Assembly: GCF_023701945.1 (NCBI RefSeq) | Contig: NZ_JABAEF010000007.1 | Location: 62,001-126,000 of the forward strand | Direction: 5' to 3' | Source: Rhizobium sp. CG5 | GTDB lineage: Bacteria; Pseudomonadota; Alphaproteobacteria; Rhizobiales; Rhizobiaceae | DNA length: 64,000 nt | Shown here: in pieces, positions 1-8,657 of the stretch | How positions within the stretch are numbered: the stretch's first letter is position 1 | Layout: each line of letters opens with the position of its first letter | Notes under the pieces: model-generated | Seen by the model: the letters and a program-made list of their open reading frames with translations, nothing else | What the model was told of the DNA's origin: nothing | Database searches by the model: none | Position numbers and translations under genes: made by a program

Positions 1-793
1 GATCGATGATCGAGGAGACGTGGTTCAGCCGCTCCATGTTGATCGCGCCGACGCCGCCTGTGCCATCGACATTGATCGGACAGGGCACACCGCCGACCAG
101 CCAGTTCGGATGGGGGTTCTTGCCGCCGAAGATCGTATGGATCTTGACGATTTCCTTCTGGAAATCGAGCGCCTCGAGATAATGGGCGACTGCCATCAGA
201 TTGGCTTCGGGCGGCAGCCTGTAGGCCTTGCTGCCCCAGTAGCCGTTCTTGAACGGGCCGAGCTGGCCGCTTTCCACGAACTTCTTCAGCCGGGTCTGGA
301 TATCCTTGAAATAGCCGGGCGACGACAGTGGCCAGTCGGAAATCGACTGTGCCAGGGCCGAGGTGCCCTTCGGATCGGCGTTCAGTGCCGAGACCACGTC
401 GACCCAGTCGAGCGCATGCAGATGATAGAAATGCACGACATGGTCATGCACCTGCAGCGCCAGTTGCATCAGGTTGCGGATCGAATTGGCATTTTCCGGG
501 ATGAGGATGCCGAGCGCGTTTTCGACGGCGCGCACAGAGGTCAGCGCATGGGTGCCGGTGCACACGCCGCAGATCCGTTCGGTGAAGGCCCAGGCGTCGC
601 GCGGGTCGCGGTTCTTGAGAATGACCTCAATGCCGCGCCACATGGTGCCGGTGGAGACGGCGTTGCGGATGATGTTGTTCTCGTCGACATTGACCTCGAC
701 GCGCATGTGACCCTCGATGCGGGTCACCGGATCGACGACGATGCGCTTGCCGGAATTGTCGAGCGAGAAGCCATTCGGTGTTTGAACTGTCAT
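1..793 (-). CDS. hupL: [NiFe] uptake hydrogenase large subunit HupL, N-terminal part (cut by window edge)
   Basis: About 264 N-terminal residues of the large, Ni-binding subunit of the membrane-bound uptake hydrogenase, which oxidises H2 together with HupS. The protein starts MTVQTPNGF at 793 and shows the family's opening ([16 protein letters not shown]) followed by the RICGVC motif that gives the first two nickel-ligating cysteines; the second Cys pair at the C-terminus lies outside the window. It begins 23 bp after the hupS stop, so the two are co-transcribed. Later hup/hyp genes would be expected further left. Identification is by motif and by its small-subunit neighbour. Confidence 0.95.
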   Translation of the reverse strand, partial: MTVQTPNGFSLDNSGKRIVVDPVTRIEGHMRVEVNVDENNIIRNAVSTGTMWRGIEVILKNRDPRDAWAFTERICGVCTGTHALTSVRAVENALGILIPENANSIRNLMQLALQVHDHVVHFYHLHALDWVDVVSALNADPKGTSALAQSISDWPLSSPGYFKDIQTRLKKFVESGQLGPFKNGYWGSKAYRLPPEANLMAVAHYLEALDFQKEIVKIHTIFGGKNPHPNWLVGGVPCPINVDGTGGVGAINMERLNHVSSIID

Positions 794-816
794 GATGATG
801 TTCCCTGCCCTGGTTG

Positions 817-1899
817 TTATGCGTCGGTTTTTTCGCGCTTGGAGGTGACCCGCTTGACCGCGGTGATTGCGGCATGGGCGGCAACCGCGCTGCCGACGAC
901 GACCGCTGCCGTGGCGCCGATCTTGTCGGCATTGGCCTCGACGCCGAACTGGTTGATGGTGGTCAGCCGGTCGTAGAAGCTGCCCTTGTCCCAGAAACCG
1001 TCCTCCGAACAGCCGATGCAGCCATGCCCGGACTGGATCGGGAAAGAGACGCCACCATTCCAGCGCACGGTGGAACAGGCGTTGTAGGTGGTCGGGCCCT
1101 TGCAGCCCATCTTGTAGAGGCAGTAGCCCTTGCGGGCGCCCTCATCGTCCCATTCCTCGACGAACTGGCCGGCGTCGAAATGCGGGCGGCGATAGCACTT
1201 GTCGTGGATGCGCTGCGAATAGAACATTTTCGGCCGACCCTGCCGGTCGAGTTCCGGCAGCTTGCCGAAGGTGGTGATGAAGGTGACGACGCCGGTCATC
1301 ACCTCGGCGATGGGCGGACAGCCCGGAACCTTGATGATCGGCTTGTCGCGGATGACCTTGTCGATCGGGGTTGCCTGGGTCGGGTTCGGCTTGGCGGCCT
1401 GGACGCAGCCCCAGGAGGCGCAGGCGCCCCAGGCAATGACGGCCATGGCGTCTTCCGCCATCCATTTGAGCTTTTCGACGAAGGGCCGGCCGCCGTCGAT
1501 GCAGAACATGCCGTCTTCGTTGAGCGGCGGGTTGCCCTCGACGGCGAGGATGTACTTACCCTTGTATTTCTGCTTGGTCTCTTCAAGGATCGCCTCGGCC
1601 TGATGGCCGGCCGCTGCCATGATCGTATCGTCATAGTCGAGCGAGATCATCGATAGCACCACATCCTTGACCAGCGGATGGGCCGAACGGATGAAGCTTT
1701 CCGAACAGCAGGTGCATTCCAGCCCGTGCATCCAGATGACCGGCACGCGCTCATTGGTTTCGAGCGCCTGGGCCATGGTCGTTGCCGCACCCGGGCCGAA
1801 GCCGAGGCTGGCGGCCGTCAGGCTGCAGAATTTCGTGAAGCTGCGCCTGGTGATGCCTTGACGGCGAATGACATCGTAAAAGGTTTCTGTTGCTGCCAT
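817..1899 (-). CDS. hupS: [NiFe] uptake hydrogenase small subunit HupS, Tat-exported
   Basis: 360-residue Fe-S subunit that passes electrons from the HupL active site to the membrane. The N-terminus carries a twin-arginine signal, RRSFTKF at residues 18-24, followed by a hydrophobic stretch. The proximal cluster motif ECTCC is at 61-65, and further Cys-rich stretches ([24 protein letters not shown]) supply the medial and distal clusters. A hydrophobic C-terminal segment near residues 328-349 is the usual membrane anchor. The start is supported by GGAGG about 5 bp upstream. It lies 239 bp after hupV, behind a sigma-54-type promoter (1970-1985), so hupSL can be expressed apart from hupUV. Confidence 0.95.
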   Translation of the reverse strand: MAATETFYDVIRRQGITRRSFTKFCSLTAASLGFGPGAATTMAQALETNERVPVIWMHGLECTCCSESFIRSAHPLVKDVVLSMISLDYDDTIMAAAGHQAEAILEETKQKYKGKYILAVEGNPPLNEDGMFCIDGGRPFVEKLKWMAEDAMAVIAWGACASWGCVQAAKPNPTQATPIDKVIRDKPIIKVPGCPPIAEVMTGVVTFITTFGKLPELDRQGRPKMFYSQRIHDKCYRRPHFDAGQFVEEWDDEGARKGYCLYKMGCKGPTTYNACSTVRWNGGVSFPIQSGHGCIGCSEDGFWDKGSFYDRLTTINQFGVEANADKIGATAAVVVGSAVAAHAAITAVKRVTSKREKTDA

Positions 1900-1969
1900 G
1901 ATGCTCCTCCGGCCTTATCCACCCTCCGGCCCGACCCAATGATCAGGGCGGGCGTGGTGGATAAGGGTT

Positions 1970-1985
1970 TGCAAGAAGCAGACCA
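1970..1985 (-). promoter_or_regulatory. Putative sigma-54 (-24/-12) promoter of hupSL
   Basis: On the minus strand this reads TGGTCTGCTTCTTGCA: the invariant GG and GC are separated by exactly 10 bp and the -12 box TTGCA is perfect. Transcription would start near 1959, leaving a leader of about 60 nt before the hupS ATG. Sigma-54 control of hupS is known in some rhizobia, which fits. The -24 half is less perfect (TGGTCT rather than TGGCAC). Confidence 0.6.
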
Positions 1986-2065
1986 GATTGAGAACGGCTC
2001 CAGTATTTGGGCTAGATAATTGTTTTTGCGATTTTATTAATGAAGTCTAAATTTTGGGAGCAGCG

Positions 2066-2085
2066 GCATCCGATCGGATCGATGC
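2066..2085. promoter_or_regulatory. Palindrome upstream of the hupS promoter, possible activator site
   Basis: Nested inverted repeats: GCATC...GATGC arms enclose the perfect 12-bp palindrome ATCCGATCGGAT (2068-2079). It sits roughly 110-125 bp upstream of the predicted hupS transcription start, where an enhancer-binding activator of sigma-54 promoters would bind. No known HupR or NifA consensus was recognised in it, so the role is inferred from position only. Confidence 0.3.
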
Positions 2086-2138
2086 AAGCGTCATTTTCAC
2101 TGCTGGAAATCCTGTGACCGGCTGTGTGCCGTGTCGCT

Positions 2139-3584
2139 CTAATGCGCGGTGCAGACCATGCAGGGATCGAAGGAGCGGATCACATGCTGAAGGGCGGCGG
2201 ATTGCGCGCCAAGGCCGCCGGTGTCGAGCCCGGCCAGGGCGGATTCCAGCGGTCCGGGAATGCCGGCGGCGTCGCGGGGTGAGAAGTTCCAGGTGGTCGG
2301 TGCGATAATCTGATAGCGGCTGATCTCGCCGTTTCTGAGGCTCACCCAATGGCCCAGCGCTCCGCGCGCGGCCTCGACCAGGCCTGATGCGACGGCGTCG
2401 TCCGGCAGCGCGAAATGGCTGCAGAACTCGTCCTTCAGCCGGAGCTGCCTGAGCCATCCCTGCATCGCATGCACGAGGATGGCCGTTTCCACCAGCCGGG
2501 CGACGATACGGGTCTTCACCGACGTGCCGCCGTCCTTGGCCAGCAAGTCCGCGATCAGCGGATGCTGCGCCACGGCAAGACGCGCTGCCGCGCCTGTCTC
2601 GGCCGGGCTTCCGGCAAGCCGCGGTGCCTTGGCCCAGGAATAGGCGCCGTCCTTGGCAATCAAAGGCACGGTATCGGCCTCCGTCGGTCGCTTGTCGGTC
2701 TCGGCAAACCAGGCATGGGCCACATCCTCCGAGATGCCGGTGACATCGAGCGGCAGAACGCGGCCCTGGTCATTCATCATGCCAGCGGGCAGCAGGGACG
2801 ACTGGCCGTCGTGATAGGCGCCATAGGACAACAGCAATCCCGGCCCCTTGCCGACACCGGATAGCTGCAGGTCGTCGGCAAGCGTCAGGAAGAACGGAAA
2901 ATCACCCAGGGACGGGCTTGCGGCAAACTCGTCGAGTTCCAAGGCCGTCTCGATCGCCAGAATCGTCTCCAGCGATACGCCAAAGACGGCCTCTTCGAGA
3001 TAGAGCTGGAACTCGCCCAGAAGCGAGGCCAGCTGCACCCGCTCGCCGATATCGATCGCCCGTGTCGTGCCGCCCGGCTGGAAGGCCAGCGAATGCGGCC
3101 ATTTGCCGGCGACCACGCCCATGACTTCGAGCAGGCGCCGCCGCATCGGCAGGAAGCGGGCCGAAGCACTGCCGCTGACCGCCTTGAACCGGCGGACGGT
3201 CTCGTCGTGCCAGGGGCGGGGGGCATATTCCTCCCGGGCGAAATCCGGCATGAAGAACAGGTAGAAATGCGTGAGGTGGTCGGCGATGTTTTCGGCCGCA
3301 TGGGCGAGATTGGCGGCGAGGTAGCCATTCGGGGCCGCCCTGCCGCCGGCGAGATTCCGCAGGGCTGTGGATGCGGCGATCGACTGGGATACCGAGCAGA
3401 TGCCGCAGATGCGCGGCGCGATCACCAGGGCGTCGAGCCCCGGCCTGCCGCACAGGATCTGTTCGAAGCCGCGATAGAGCGTGGTGGTAACTTCGGCCTT
3501 CTCGATCACGCCATCGTTGATCTCGAGGGTCACTTCGAGATCGCCTTCGACGCGGTTGAAGGGGCCGGCAACGATACGGCTCAT
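2139..3584 (-). CDS. hupV: Regulatory [NiFe] hydrogenase large subunit HupV (H2 sensor)
   Basis: 481 residues. N-terminal RICGIC (Cys60, Cys63) and C-terminal DPCMVCTAH (Cys475, Cys478) supply the four nickel ligands. The protein stops exactly at the histidine of the C-terminal motif, so it lacks the cleavable tail that ordinary large subunits such as HupL carry; this is the hallmark of sensor hydrogenases (HupV/HoxC), which do not need the maturation protease. It overlaps hupU by 4 bp (ATGA), so the two are translationally coupled. With HupU it should report H2 to a histidine kinase (HupT/HoxJ), which is not in the window. Confidence 0.9.
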   Translation of the reverse strand: MSRIVAGPFNRVEGDLEVTLEINDGVIEKAEVTTTLYRGFEQILCGRPGLDALVIAPRICGICSVSQSIAASTALRNLAGGRAAPNGYLAANLAHAAENIADHLTHFYLFFMPDFAREEYAPRPWHDETVRRFKAVSGSASARFLPMRRRLLEVMGVVAGKWPHSLAFQPGGTTRAIDIGERVQLASLLGEFQLYLEEAVFGVSLETILAIETALELDEFAASPSLGDFPFFLTLADDLQLSGVGKGPGLLLSYGAYHDGQSSLLPAGMMNDQGRVLPLDVTGISEDVAHAWFAETDKRPTEADTVPLIAKDGAYSWAKAPRLAGSPAETGAAARLAVAQHPLIADLLAKDGGTSVKTRIVARLVETAILVHAMQGWLRQLRLKDEFCSHFALPDDAVASGLVEAARGALGHWVSLRNGEISRYQIIAPTTWNFSPRDAAGIPGPLESALAGLDTGGLGAQSAALQHVIRSFDPCMVCTAH

Positions 3585-4606
3585 TCGTTCGGATTCCCGC
3601 TGCGCTTCGGCGCTTTGATGATGCGGTCGGAGGTTGCATTCGTCCGGACGCGCTCAGGTGTTGCCGATTTCGACAGCGCTGCCAGCGCCACGAACCATGC
3701 CTTTGGCATGTCGAGCGGCAGGCCGACCGGGATGCCGCCGATCTTCGGCGTTTCGAGAAAGCCGTTGGTCTCCTCGAAGCCGGGGGAGGTACATCCGATG
3801 CAGGAAAATCCGCCATGGGTGCAGGATCCGCCGCCGTTCCAGCCGCGCTGGTTGCAATCGCCGACGGCCTGGGTCGCCTTGCAGCCGAGATGCTCCATCA
3901 TGCAGCCGAGATCGGAGAGCTTTTCGGCGCTGGCCTTGAATTCGTAATATTCATTGCGTTCGCAGCCGTGGTGGGCAAGCGTCTTGGCGTAGAATTTCGG
4001 CCGCCCGAGCCGGTCGAGATCGCGCTCGTCGAAATCGCCCATCTTCAGGGCGGCGATCGTTTCCATGATCCAGCCGGGGTGCGGCGCGCAGCCGGCGACG
4101 TTGATCACCGGCAGGCCGGACCGTGAACGGAAGCTACCACCCAGCGCGCCGCCGGATGCGGTGCCTTCATATTGCAGTCCGCAGGCCTCGGCCGGGTCGG
4201 GAGACGCGGAATGGATGCCGCCATAGGAGGCGCAGGTGCCAACGGCCACGCAATACTCCGCCAGGGGAGCAAGCCGGCGCACCCAGTCGAGCATGGTCCG
4301 GCCGGTGCCGGCGAGGCGATTGCAGAGGCCTGTTCCCAGTGGACCCCTGAGGATCGATCCCTCGATACAGAGGATGTCGAGAGGCGTCTCGCCGGTCGCC
4401 ACGCTGTCCAGTATGGCGATGGCCTCGACCCCGCTTTCTTCGCTGAGCGACGGATGCCAGAGCAGATCGATGCCGAAGCTGCGCAGCTCGCGCGGCCAGC
4501 CTTGCGCACCATTGTCCAGGACCGACATGGTACAGCCGCCGCAGCTTCCGGCCTGCAGCCACAGCAAGGTCATCGGTCGTTCGGGGCGCGCGTTGCCATA
4601 CATCAT
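3581..4606 (-). CDS. hupU: Regulatory [NiFe] hydrogenase small subunit HupU
   Basis: Fe-S subunit of the H2-sensing hydrogenase. The start at 4606 (MMYGNARPE) gives 341 residues, near the family length; the frame stays open to an ATG at 4678, which would add 24 unlikely residues. There is no Tat signal: the proximal cluster motif (AGSCGGCTMSV) comes almost at once, as expected for a cytoplasmic sensor subunit. Other Cys clusters are HHGCERNEYYE, HLGCKATQ and FSCIGCTSPGF. Translation is coupled to hupV (4-bp overlap). The start is the least certain point, because no strong Shine-Dalgarno sequence precedes any candidate. Confidence 0.88.
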   Translation of the reverse strand: MMYGNARPERPMTLLWLQAGSCGGCTMSVLDNGAQGWPRELRSFGIDLLWHPSLSEESGVEAIAILDSVATGETPLDILCIEGSILRGPLGTGLCNRLAGTGRTMLDWVRRLAPLAEYCVAVGTCASYGGIHSASPDPAEACGLQYEGTASGGALGGSFRSRSGLPVINVAGCAPHPGWIMETIAALKMGDFDERDLDRLGRPKFYAKTLAHHGCERNEYYEFKASAEKLSDLGCMMEHLGCKATQAVGDCNQRGWNGGGSCTHGGFSCIGCTSPGFEETNGFLETPKIGGIPVGLPLDMPKAWFVALAALSKSATPERVRTNATSDRIIKAPKRSGNPNE

Positions 4607-4640
4607 GATCGCCAAAATCTCGCATCTTCGCGGAAGGCGG

Positions 4641-4655
4641 TCAATGAGGGTGCCA
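4641..4655 (-). promoter_or_regulatory. Weak sigma-54-like element before hupU
   Basis: Minus-strand TGGCACCCTCATTGA has a perfect -24 half (TGGCAC) and correct spacing, but the -12 dinucleotide is GA rather than GC. It lies about 35 bp upstream of the preferred hupU start at 4606 and would fall inside the gene if the 4678 start were used. Confidence 0.25.
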
Positions 4656-4738
4656 CCAATCGGCAGCGGCAACAGCAACGATGGCCTTGCGCATATGTCC
4701 CATGCGAAAGGCTATCCTCAGTTCAACAGACCTGTTCG

Positions 4739-5863
4739 TCAGGCTTTGAAGCGCTCGGGCCGGAACGTGGCGAGAAGCGGATGGCGGTTGCCGGTTGCCA
4801 TTTCATAGGCCATGAGTTCGCCGACGATGAGGCCGAGCGTCGCGCCGCTATGGCTGAATGCGACATGGCAGCCCGAGACGTCACGCAGGGCTCCGAGCAC
4901 CGGCTCGCCATCGCCGGGGATCGGTTTGGGGCCAGCGCCATAGGATGCCATTTCGAGCTTCGGATGGCCCGAAAGGACTGCTGAGGCCGCGTTCAGCAAG
5001 CCGTCTATGGTCGATTGGGCGACGTGATAGGAACCGTCCGGCTGGGTGACGACCTCGTCGGCGGCCCAGTCGGCGTCGATGAAAAATGTCCCGCCGGGCG
5101 CGGGGCGGATGGCGACGCGTGGCGTATTGAGAACAGCCTTCAGCGGATGATCGATAGGCTTGGTGGCCACCAGCAGGGCTACGGGCGTGCCATCGCCGAT
5201 GGTCTGGCCGAGATCGGCTGCCATGGCCGGCACCGCGGGTCCGGTGGCGATCAGGACGGCATCAGCGGTGCGGCGCGGGCCTGCCGCCGTCTGGACGCCG
5301 ACGGCGCGACCATTCTCGACCACAACATGGGCTGCCCCCTCTTCGGTGACGAGCATGCCGCCGCGTCGGGAGAATTCTACCAGCAGAAACCGGATGAGTT
5401 CCGGCAGGTCTACCCAGCCTTCGCCGGGATTGAAGATCGCGCCCTGGCGCGTCACGGCTTCCGCGGCGATGCCCGGCGTCGAGGCCTCCACCTCGGCACC
5501 CAGCAGATGCCGTGCGTCATAGGCCAGCGCGACCTCGTGCGCATGGGCGGCGGCGATCTCGTTTTCCTGGCCATCTGCGTCCCAGGTCAGGCCGCCGTCG
5601 AAACGAAGCCAGTCGACCGGACCGATCTGGCTGGACAGCGTGCGGTAACGATCGATGCCGGCCATGCGCAGGCGATGGTAGGCATCCGAGCGCATGCGTG
5701 CGGAGTTGAGCCACGAGAGCGAGCGACCGGACGCACCATTGGCGACGGGGCCGTCATTGATCACCGTGACGGCCACGCCGCGACGCTGCAACTGCACAGC
5801 CGTCGAGACGCCAAAGATACCGGCGCCGATGACTATGGCTGAGGAAATTCGGTTTTCGGACAT
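4739..5863 (-). CDS. FAD-dependent oxidoreductase of the DAO (D-amino acid/glycine oxidase) family
   Basis: 374 residues. The N-terminal dinucleotide-binding fold is clear (VIGAGIFGVSTAVQLQRRG, about residues 11-29), and a late GDGEPVLG...FSHSGATLGLIVGEL segment completes the FAD site as in glycine, sarcosine and D-amino acid oxidases. It probably oxidises a secondary or D-amine taken up by the transporter encoded just upstream on the same strand (5999-8427); it starts 135 bp after the permease-ATPase gene. A pairing of polar amino-acid transporter with DAO oxidase is typical of opine and D-amino acid catabolism, but the substrate cannot be read from sequence. The neighbouring hup genes seem functionally unrelated. 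Confidence 0.85.
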   Translation of the reverse strand: MSENRISSAIVIGAGIFGVSTAVQLQRRGVAVTVINDGPVANGASGRSLSWLNSARMRSDAYHRLRMAGIDRYRTLSSQIGPVDWLRFDGGLTWDADGQENEIAAAHAHEVALAYDARHLLGAEVEASTPGIAAEAVTRQGAIFNPGEGWVDLPELIRFLLVEFSRRGGMLVTEEGAAHVVVENGRAVGVQTAAGPRRTADAVLIATGPAVPAMAADLGQTIGDGTPVALLVATKPIDHPLKAVLNTPRVAIRPAPGGTFFIDADWAADEVVTQPDGSYHVAQSTIDGLLNAASAVLSGHPKLEMASYGAGPKPIPGDGEPVLGALRDVSGCHVAFSHSGATLGLIVGELMAYEMATGNRHPLLATFRPERFKA

Positions 5864-5998
5864 GATATTTTTCTTTCAGTCTGGTTGGTTCGTGCAAATC
5901 TGTGTCTTTCCGGCCGCCGCCGGGGTTTTCATGACTGCTGCAGCCGACGAGGGCCAGGTATCGTCGGCGCGAGGAGTGGGGCGCTCCCCCGGAGTGCC

Positions 5999-7513
5999 TC
6001 ACAGCACTTCGGCGAGGAAGCGGCGCAGGCGCGGACTTTGCGGGTCGTCGAAGATGCGCTCAGGCGTGCCCGTTTCCACGACGCGGCCCTCGTCCATGAA
6101 GACCACCTGGTCCGCCACGCGCCGGGCAAAGCCCATTTCGTGGGTGACCACCACCATGGTCATGCCGCGTCCGCCGAGATCGGCCATCAGGTCGAGCACA
6201 CCCTTGACGAGTTCCGGATCGAGCGCGCTGGTCACCTCGTCGAACAGGATGACCTCCGGCTCCATCGCCAGTGCCCGGGCAATTGCCACGCGCTGCTGCT
6301 GGCCGCCGGACAGACCTCCGGGCCGGTGATGCTGGCGGCTGGCAAGGCCGACATCGGCCAGTCGCGCTTTGGCGATGCGCTCGGCCTGTACCCGTGGCAA
6401 ACCCTTGATCTTGGTCAGCGACAGCATGACATTGTCGAGGGCGGTATGGTCGGGAAACAGGTTAAAGTGCTGGAACACCATGCCGACCCGTCGGCGCAGT
6501 TTTTCCGGTTTCATCGCCAGGATATTGTCGCCATCCAGCAGCAGCGTTCCGCCCTTGGGTTCAACCAGTCGGTTGAGGCAGCGCAGCAGCGTGGACTTGC
6601 CCGAGCCGGACGGACCGATGATGCAGGTGACGCTTCCCGGCTTCACGGCGAGGTCGACGCCCTTCAGGACCTCCAACTCGCCATAGGCCATGGTCAGGTC
6701 CTTCACCTCAAGGCTGCCGCCCTTGAAGGTGGCGCTTGCATCCTTGGCGCGGCTGGCGTGGTCGAGTTCGGAGACTTCCTCCAGCCCGCTTGTCACGATG
6801 GCCGGCCTTTGCTTGCCGATCCGCAGGCGGGTATCGATGGTGTTGACCACATGGGTCAGCGGCACCGTGATGATCAGGTAGAAGATGCCGGCAAGAAGAA
6901 GCGGCGACAGGTTGCCGGTCACCACCGCCTGGTCCTGACCGACGCGAAAGATTTCGCGTTCGGAGGCCAAAAGGCCGAGGAAATAGACGAGGCTCGAATC
7001 CTTGACGTTGCCGATGAACTGGTTGACCAGCGCCGGCAGGACCCGGCGCACCCCCTGCGGCACGACGATCAGCCGCATGCCCTGGCCATAACTCATGCTG
7101 AGCGCCCGGGATGCCTCCATCTGGCCGCGATCGACACTCTGGATGCCGGAGCGGAAGATTTCGCCCATATAGGCGCCGGCAATCAGGCTGAGGGCCATGA
7201 TCCCGAGCGGAAACGGCGATGGCCCGAACAGGTCACGGCCGATGCGCGCGAACCCCTGACCGATCAGAAGGATGGTGACAATGGCCGGCAGACCGCGGAA
7301 GATATCGGTATAGATACGGGCCGGAATCCGCAGCCATGCGGATCGGGATATTCCCATGATTGCCAGGACCATGCCGATGACAATCCCGAGAATCGTCGAG
7401 GCGAAGGCCAGGATCAGCGTGTTCTTCAGCCCGACCATGATCATGGTGGGCAGAACTTCAACCATCGCGTTCCAGTCGAAAAAGCTTCGACGGATGTTGT
7501 CAAACCAGTTCAT
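5999..7513 (-). CDS. Polar amino acid ABC transporter: permease and ATPase fused in one chain
   Basis: 504 residues. Residues about 1-245 are a HisM/GlnP-type permease with several membrane helices and the EAA loop ([23 protein letters not shown]). After a linker of roughly 40 residues comes a complete ATPase domain: Walker [10 protein letters not shown], signature LSGGQQQR, Walker B EVILFDE and a switch His (VVTHEMG). In most PAAT systems these are separate proteins; here one gene supplies both, so a dimer would make the whole membrane complex. It follows the binding-protein gene by 74 bp in the same operon. Substrates of the family are polar amino acids and opines. Confidence 0.9.
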   Translation of the reverse strand: MNWFDNIRRSFFDWNAMVEVLPTMIMVGLKNTLILAFASTILGIVIGMVLAIMGISRSAWLRIPARIYTDIFRGLPAIVTILLIGQGFARIGRDLFGPSPFPLGIMALSLIAGAYMGEIFRSGIQSVDRGQMEASRALSMSYGQGMRLIVVPQGVRRVLPALVNQFIGNVKDSSLVYFLGLLASEREIFRVGQDQAVVTGNLSPLLLAGIFYLIITVPLTHVVNTIDTRLRIGKQRPAIVTSGLEEVSELDHASRAKDASATFKGGSLEVKDLTMAYGELEVLKGVDLAVKPGSVTCIIGPSGSGKSTLLRCLNRLVEPKGGTLLLDGDNILAMKPEKLRRRVGMVFQHFNLFPDHTALDNVMLSLTKIKGLPRVQAERIAKARLADVGLASRQHHRPGGLSGGQQQRVAIARALAMEPEVILFDEVTSALDPELVKGVLDLMADLGGRGMTMVVVTHEMGFARRVADQVVFMDEGRVVETGTPERIFDDPQSPRLRRFLAEVL

Positions 7514-7587
7514 GGCATTTTCCTTGGGGAGCCTGGAGTCGCGGCGAGGCCGGAAGGCCCGGCCGTTAGTCGGCCGGGCTTATGAGG

Positions 7588-8427
7588 TCACTTCTTGGGA
7601 AGATAGGCCTCCGGCATCGGCGAACCTGGGAACCACTTTTCGTAAAGCGTCTTCCAGGTGCCGTCCTGCATGGCGTCGTGCAGGCCCTTGTTGAAAGCCA
7701 CCTTCAAGGCGTCATTGCCCTTGCGGATGACAAAACCGGCAGGCGCATCGAAACTGGGAATGTTGATCGCCACCTTCAGCGCCGGATAGCGCACGGTATA
7801 GTCCTTGGCGGCCTCATAATCGAGGAAATGGGCATCAACGGTGCCGTTGTTCAGGCCCGAGATGGCGGAATTGTTGTCGGGAAATTTGACCAGATCGGTT
7901 CCGACGAAATTCTTCTCGGCGTAGATCTCCTGCAGCGTCCCCTGCACCACGCCAAGGCGCTTGCCCTTGAGCGCTGCGGCATCGGTGATTGCGGCTTCGG
8001 GGGTGACGACAGACAGGTAACCGGCAAGATATCCATCGGAAAAATCGACGGTCTGCTTGCGTTTGTCGGTCGTGCCGATCGCGGCGACGGCCACGTCGAA
8101 GCGACCATTGGCGACCGACGGCATCAGGGCCGAGAATTCCTGACCGGTGAAGATGACCTGGTCCTTCTTGAAGCCCATCCGCTCGGCAACGTTCAGGAAA
8201 AGTTCGATATCGAATCCGGTGAAGTTACCGTCTGCGGTCGTGAAGGTGTAGGGCTTGGCATCGCCCATGGTGCCGACGCTGATCGTCTGCGGGTCGATGA
8301 GGCCGTAGGGATTGTCCGCGGCGTGTGTTCCGGAGGCGAGGCCTCCCGTCAGCGCGAGGCTTAGCGCCAGAGCGGCCGTGCGCATCCGGACTGAAAATGC
8401 ATGTTTTGCCTGCGAAGTGATTGTCAT
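7588..8427 (-). CDS. Periplasmic amino acid/opine-binding protein (SBP family 3)
   Basis: 279 residues from the ATG at 8427, chosen because GGAGAA lies just upstream and because it places a proper signal peptide (cleavage probably after THAA, near residue 36) at the N-terminus. The mature part shows the family-3 pattern: [56 protein letters not shown] and [16 protein letters not shown]. It captures the ligand in the periplasm for the fused permease-ATPase downstream. It is transcribed divergently from the LacI regulator at 8658, and the tandem operators at 8557-8594 lie in between. Confidence 0.9.
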   Translation of the reverse strand: MTITSQAKHAFSVRMRTAALALSLALTGGLASGTHAADNPYGLIDPQTISVGTMGDAKPYTFTTADGNFTGFDIELFLNVAERMGFKKDQVIFTGQEFSALMPSVANGRFDVAVAAIGTTDKRKQTVDFSDGYLAGYLSVVTPEAAITDAAALKGKRLGVVQGTLQEIYAEKNFVGTDLVKFPDNNSAISGLNNGTVDAHFLDYEAAKDYTVRYPALKVAINIPSFDAPAGFVIRKGNDALKVAFNKGLHDAMQDGTWKTLYEKWFPGSPMPEAYLPKK

Positions 8428-8556
8428 GGTCAAGTTCTCCGTCTCTGGTGGTGGGTTGCAGATCGTTTTCACAACGCGTGAGGGTGTCTCTCCAGGCAAG
8501 GGTGTTCCCCCGTCCTGGACCTTGAAGTCGCAAGCCGATCTCGTTATTTTTTGTAT

Positions 8557-8594
8557 TGAGACCGGTCTCTTTGTTAAATGAGACCGGTCTCTTT
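8557..8594. promoter_or_regulatory. Tandem LacI-type operators
   Basis: Two identical 16-bp copies of TGAGACCGGTCTCTTT (8557-8572 and 8579-8594), each containing the perfect 12-bp palindrome GAGACCGGTCTC with a central CpG, the usual LacI/GalR operator form. Their centres are 22 bp apart, about two helical turns, so two repressor dimers would bind the same DNA face. They lie between the binding-protein gene (start 8427, minus) and the LacI gene (start 8658, plus), so one regulator could control both directions. Confidence 0.8.
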
Positions 8595-8657
8595 CTCACT
8601 TGACGATTGTTATATTCGTATTGACCCGTCGTCAATATCTCTTGTAAACCTTGTCGC

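Noticed and set aside
20-976. 318-residue plus-strand open frame over hupL/hupS
   Set aside because: It lies antisense to hupL and the end of hupS, whose motifs are unmistakable; the translation is low-complexity and typical of a G/C-rich shadow frame.
4607-4678. N-terminal extension of HupU to the ATG at 4678
   Set aside because: The 24 extra residues precede the normal start of HupU-type proteins, have no ribosome site, and would place a sigma-54-like element inside the gene.
5885-7585. 566-residue plus-strand open frame
   Set aside because: Antisense to the permease-ATPase fusion that has all ABC motifs; the peptide is His/Gln/Asp-rich with no domain.
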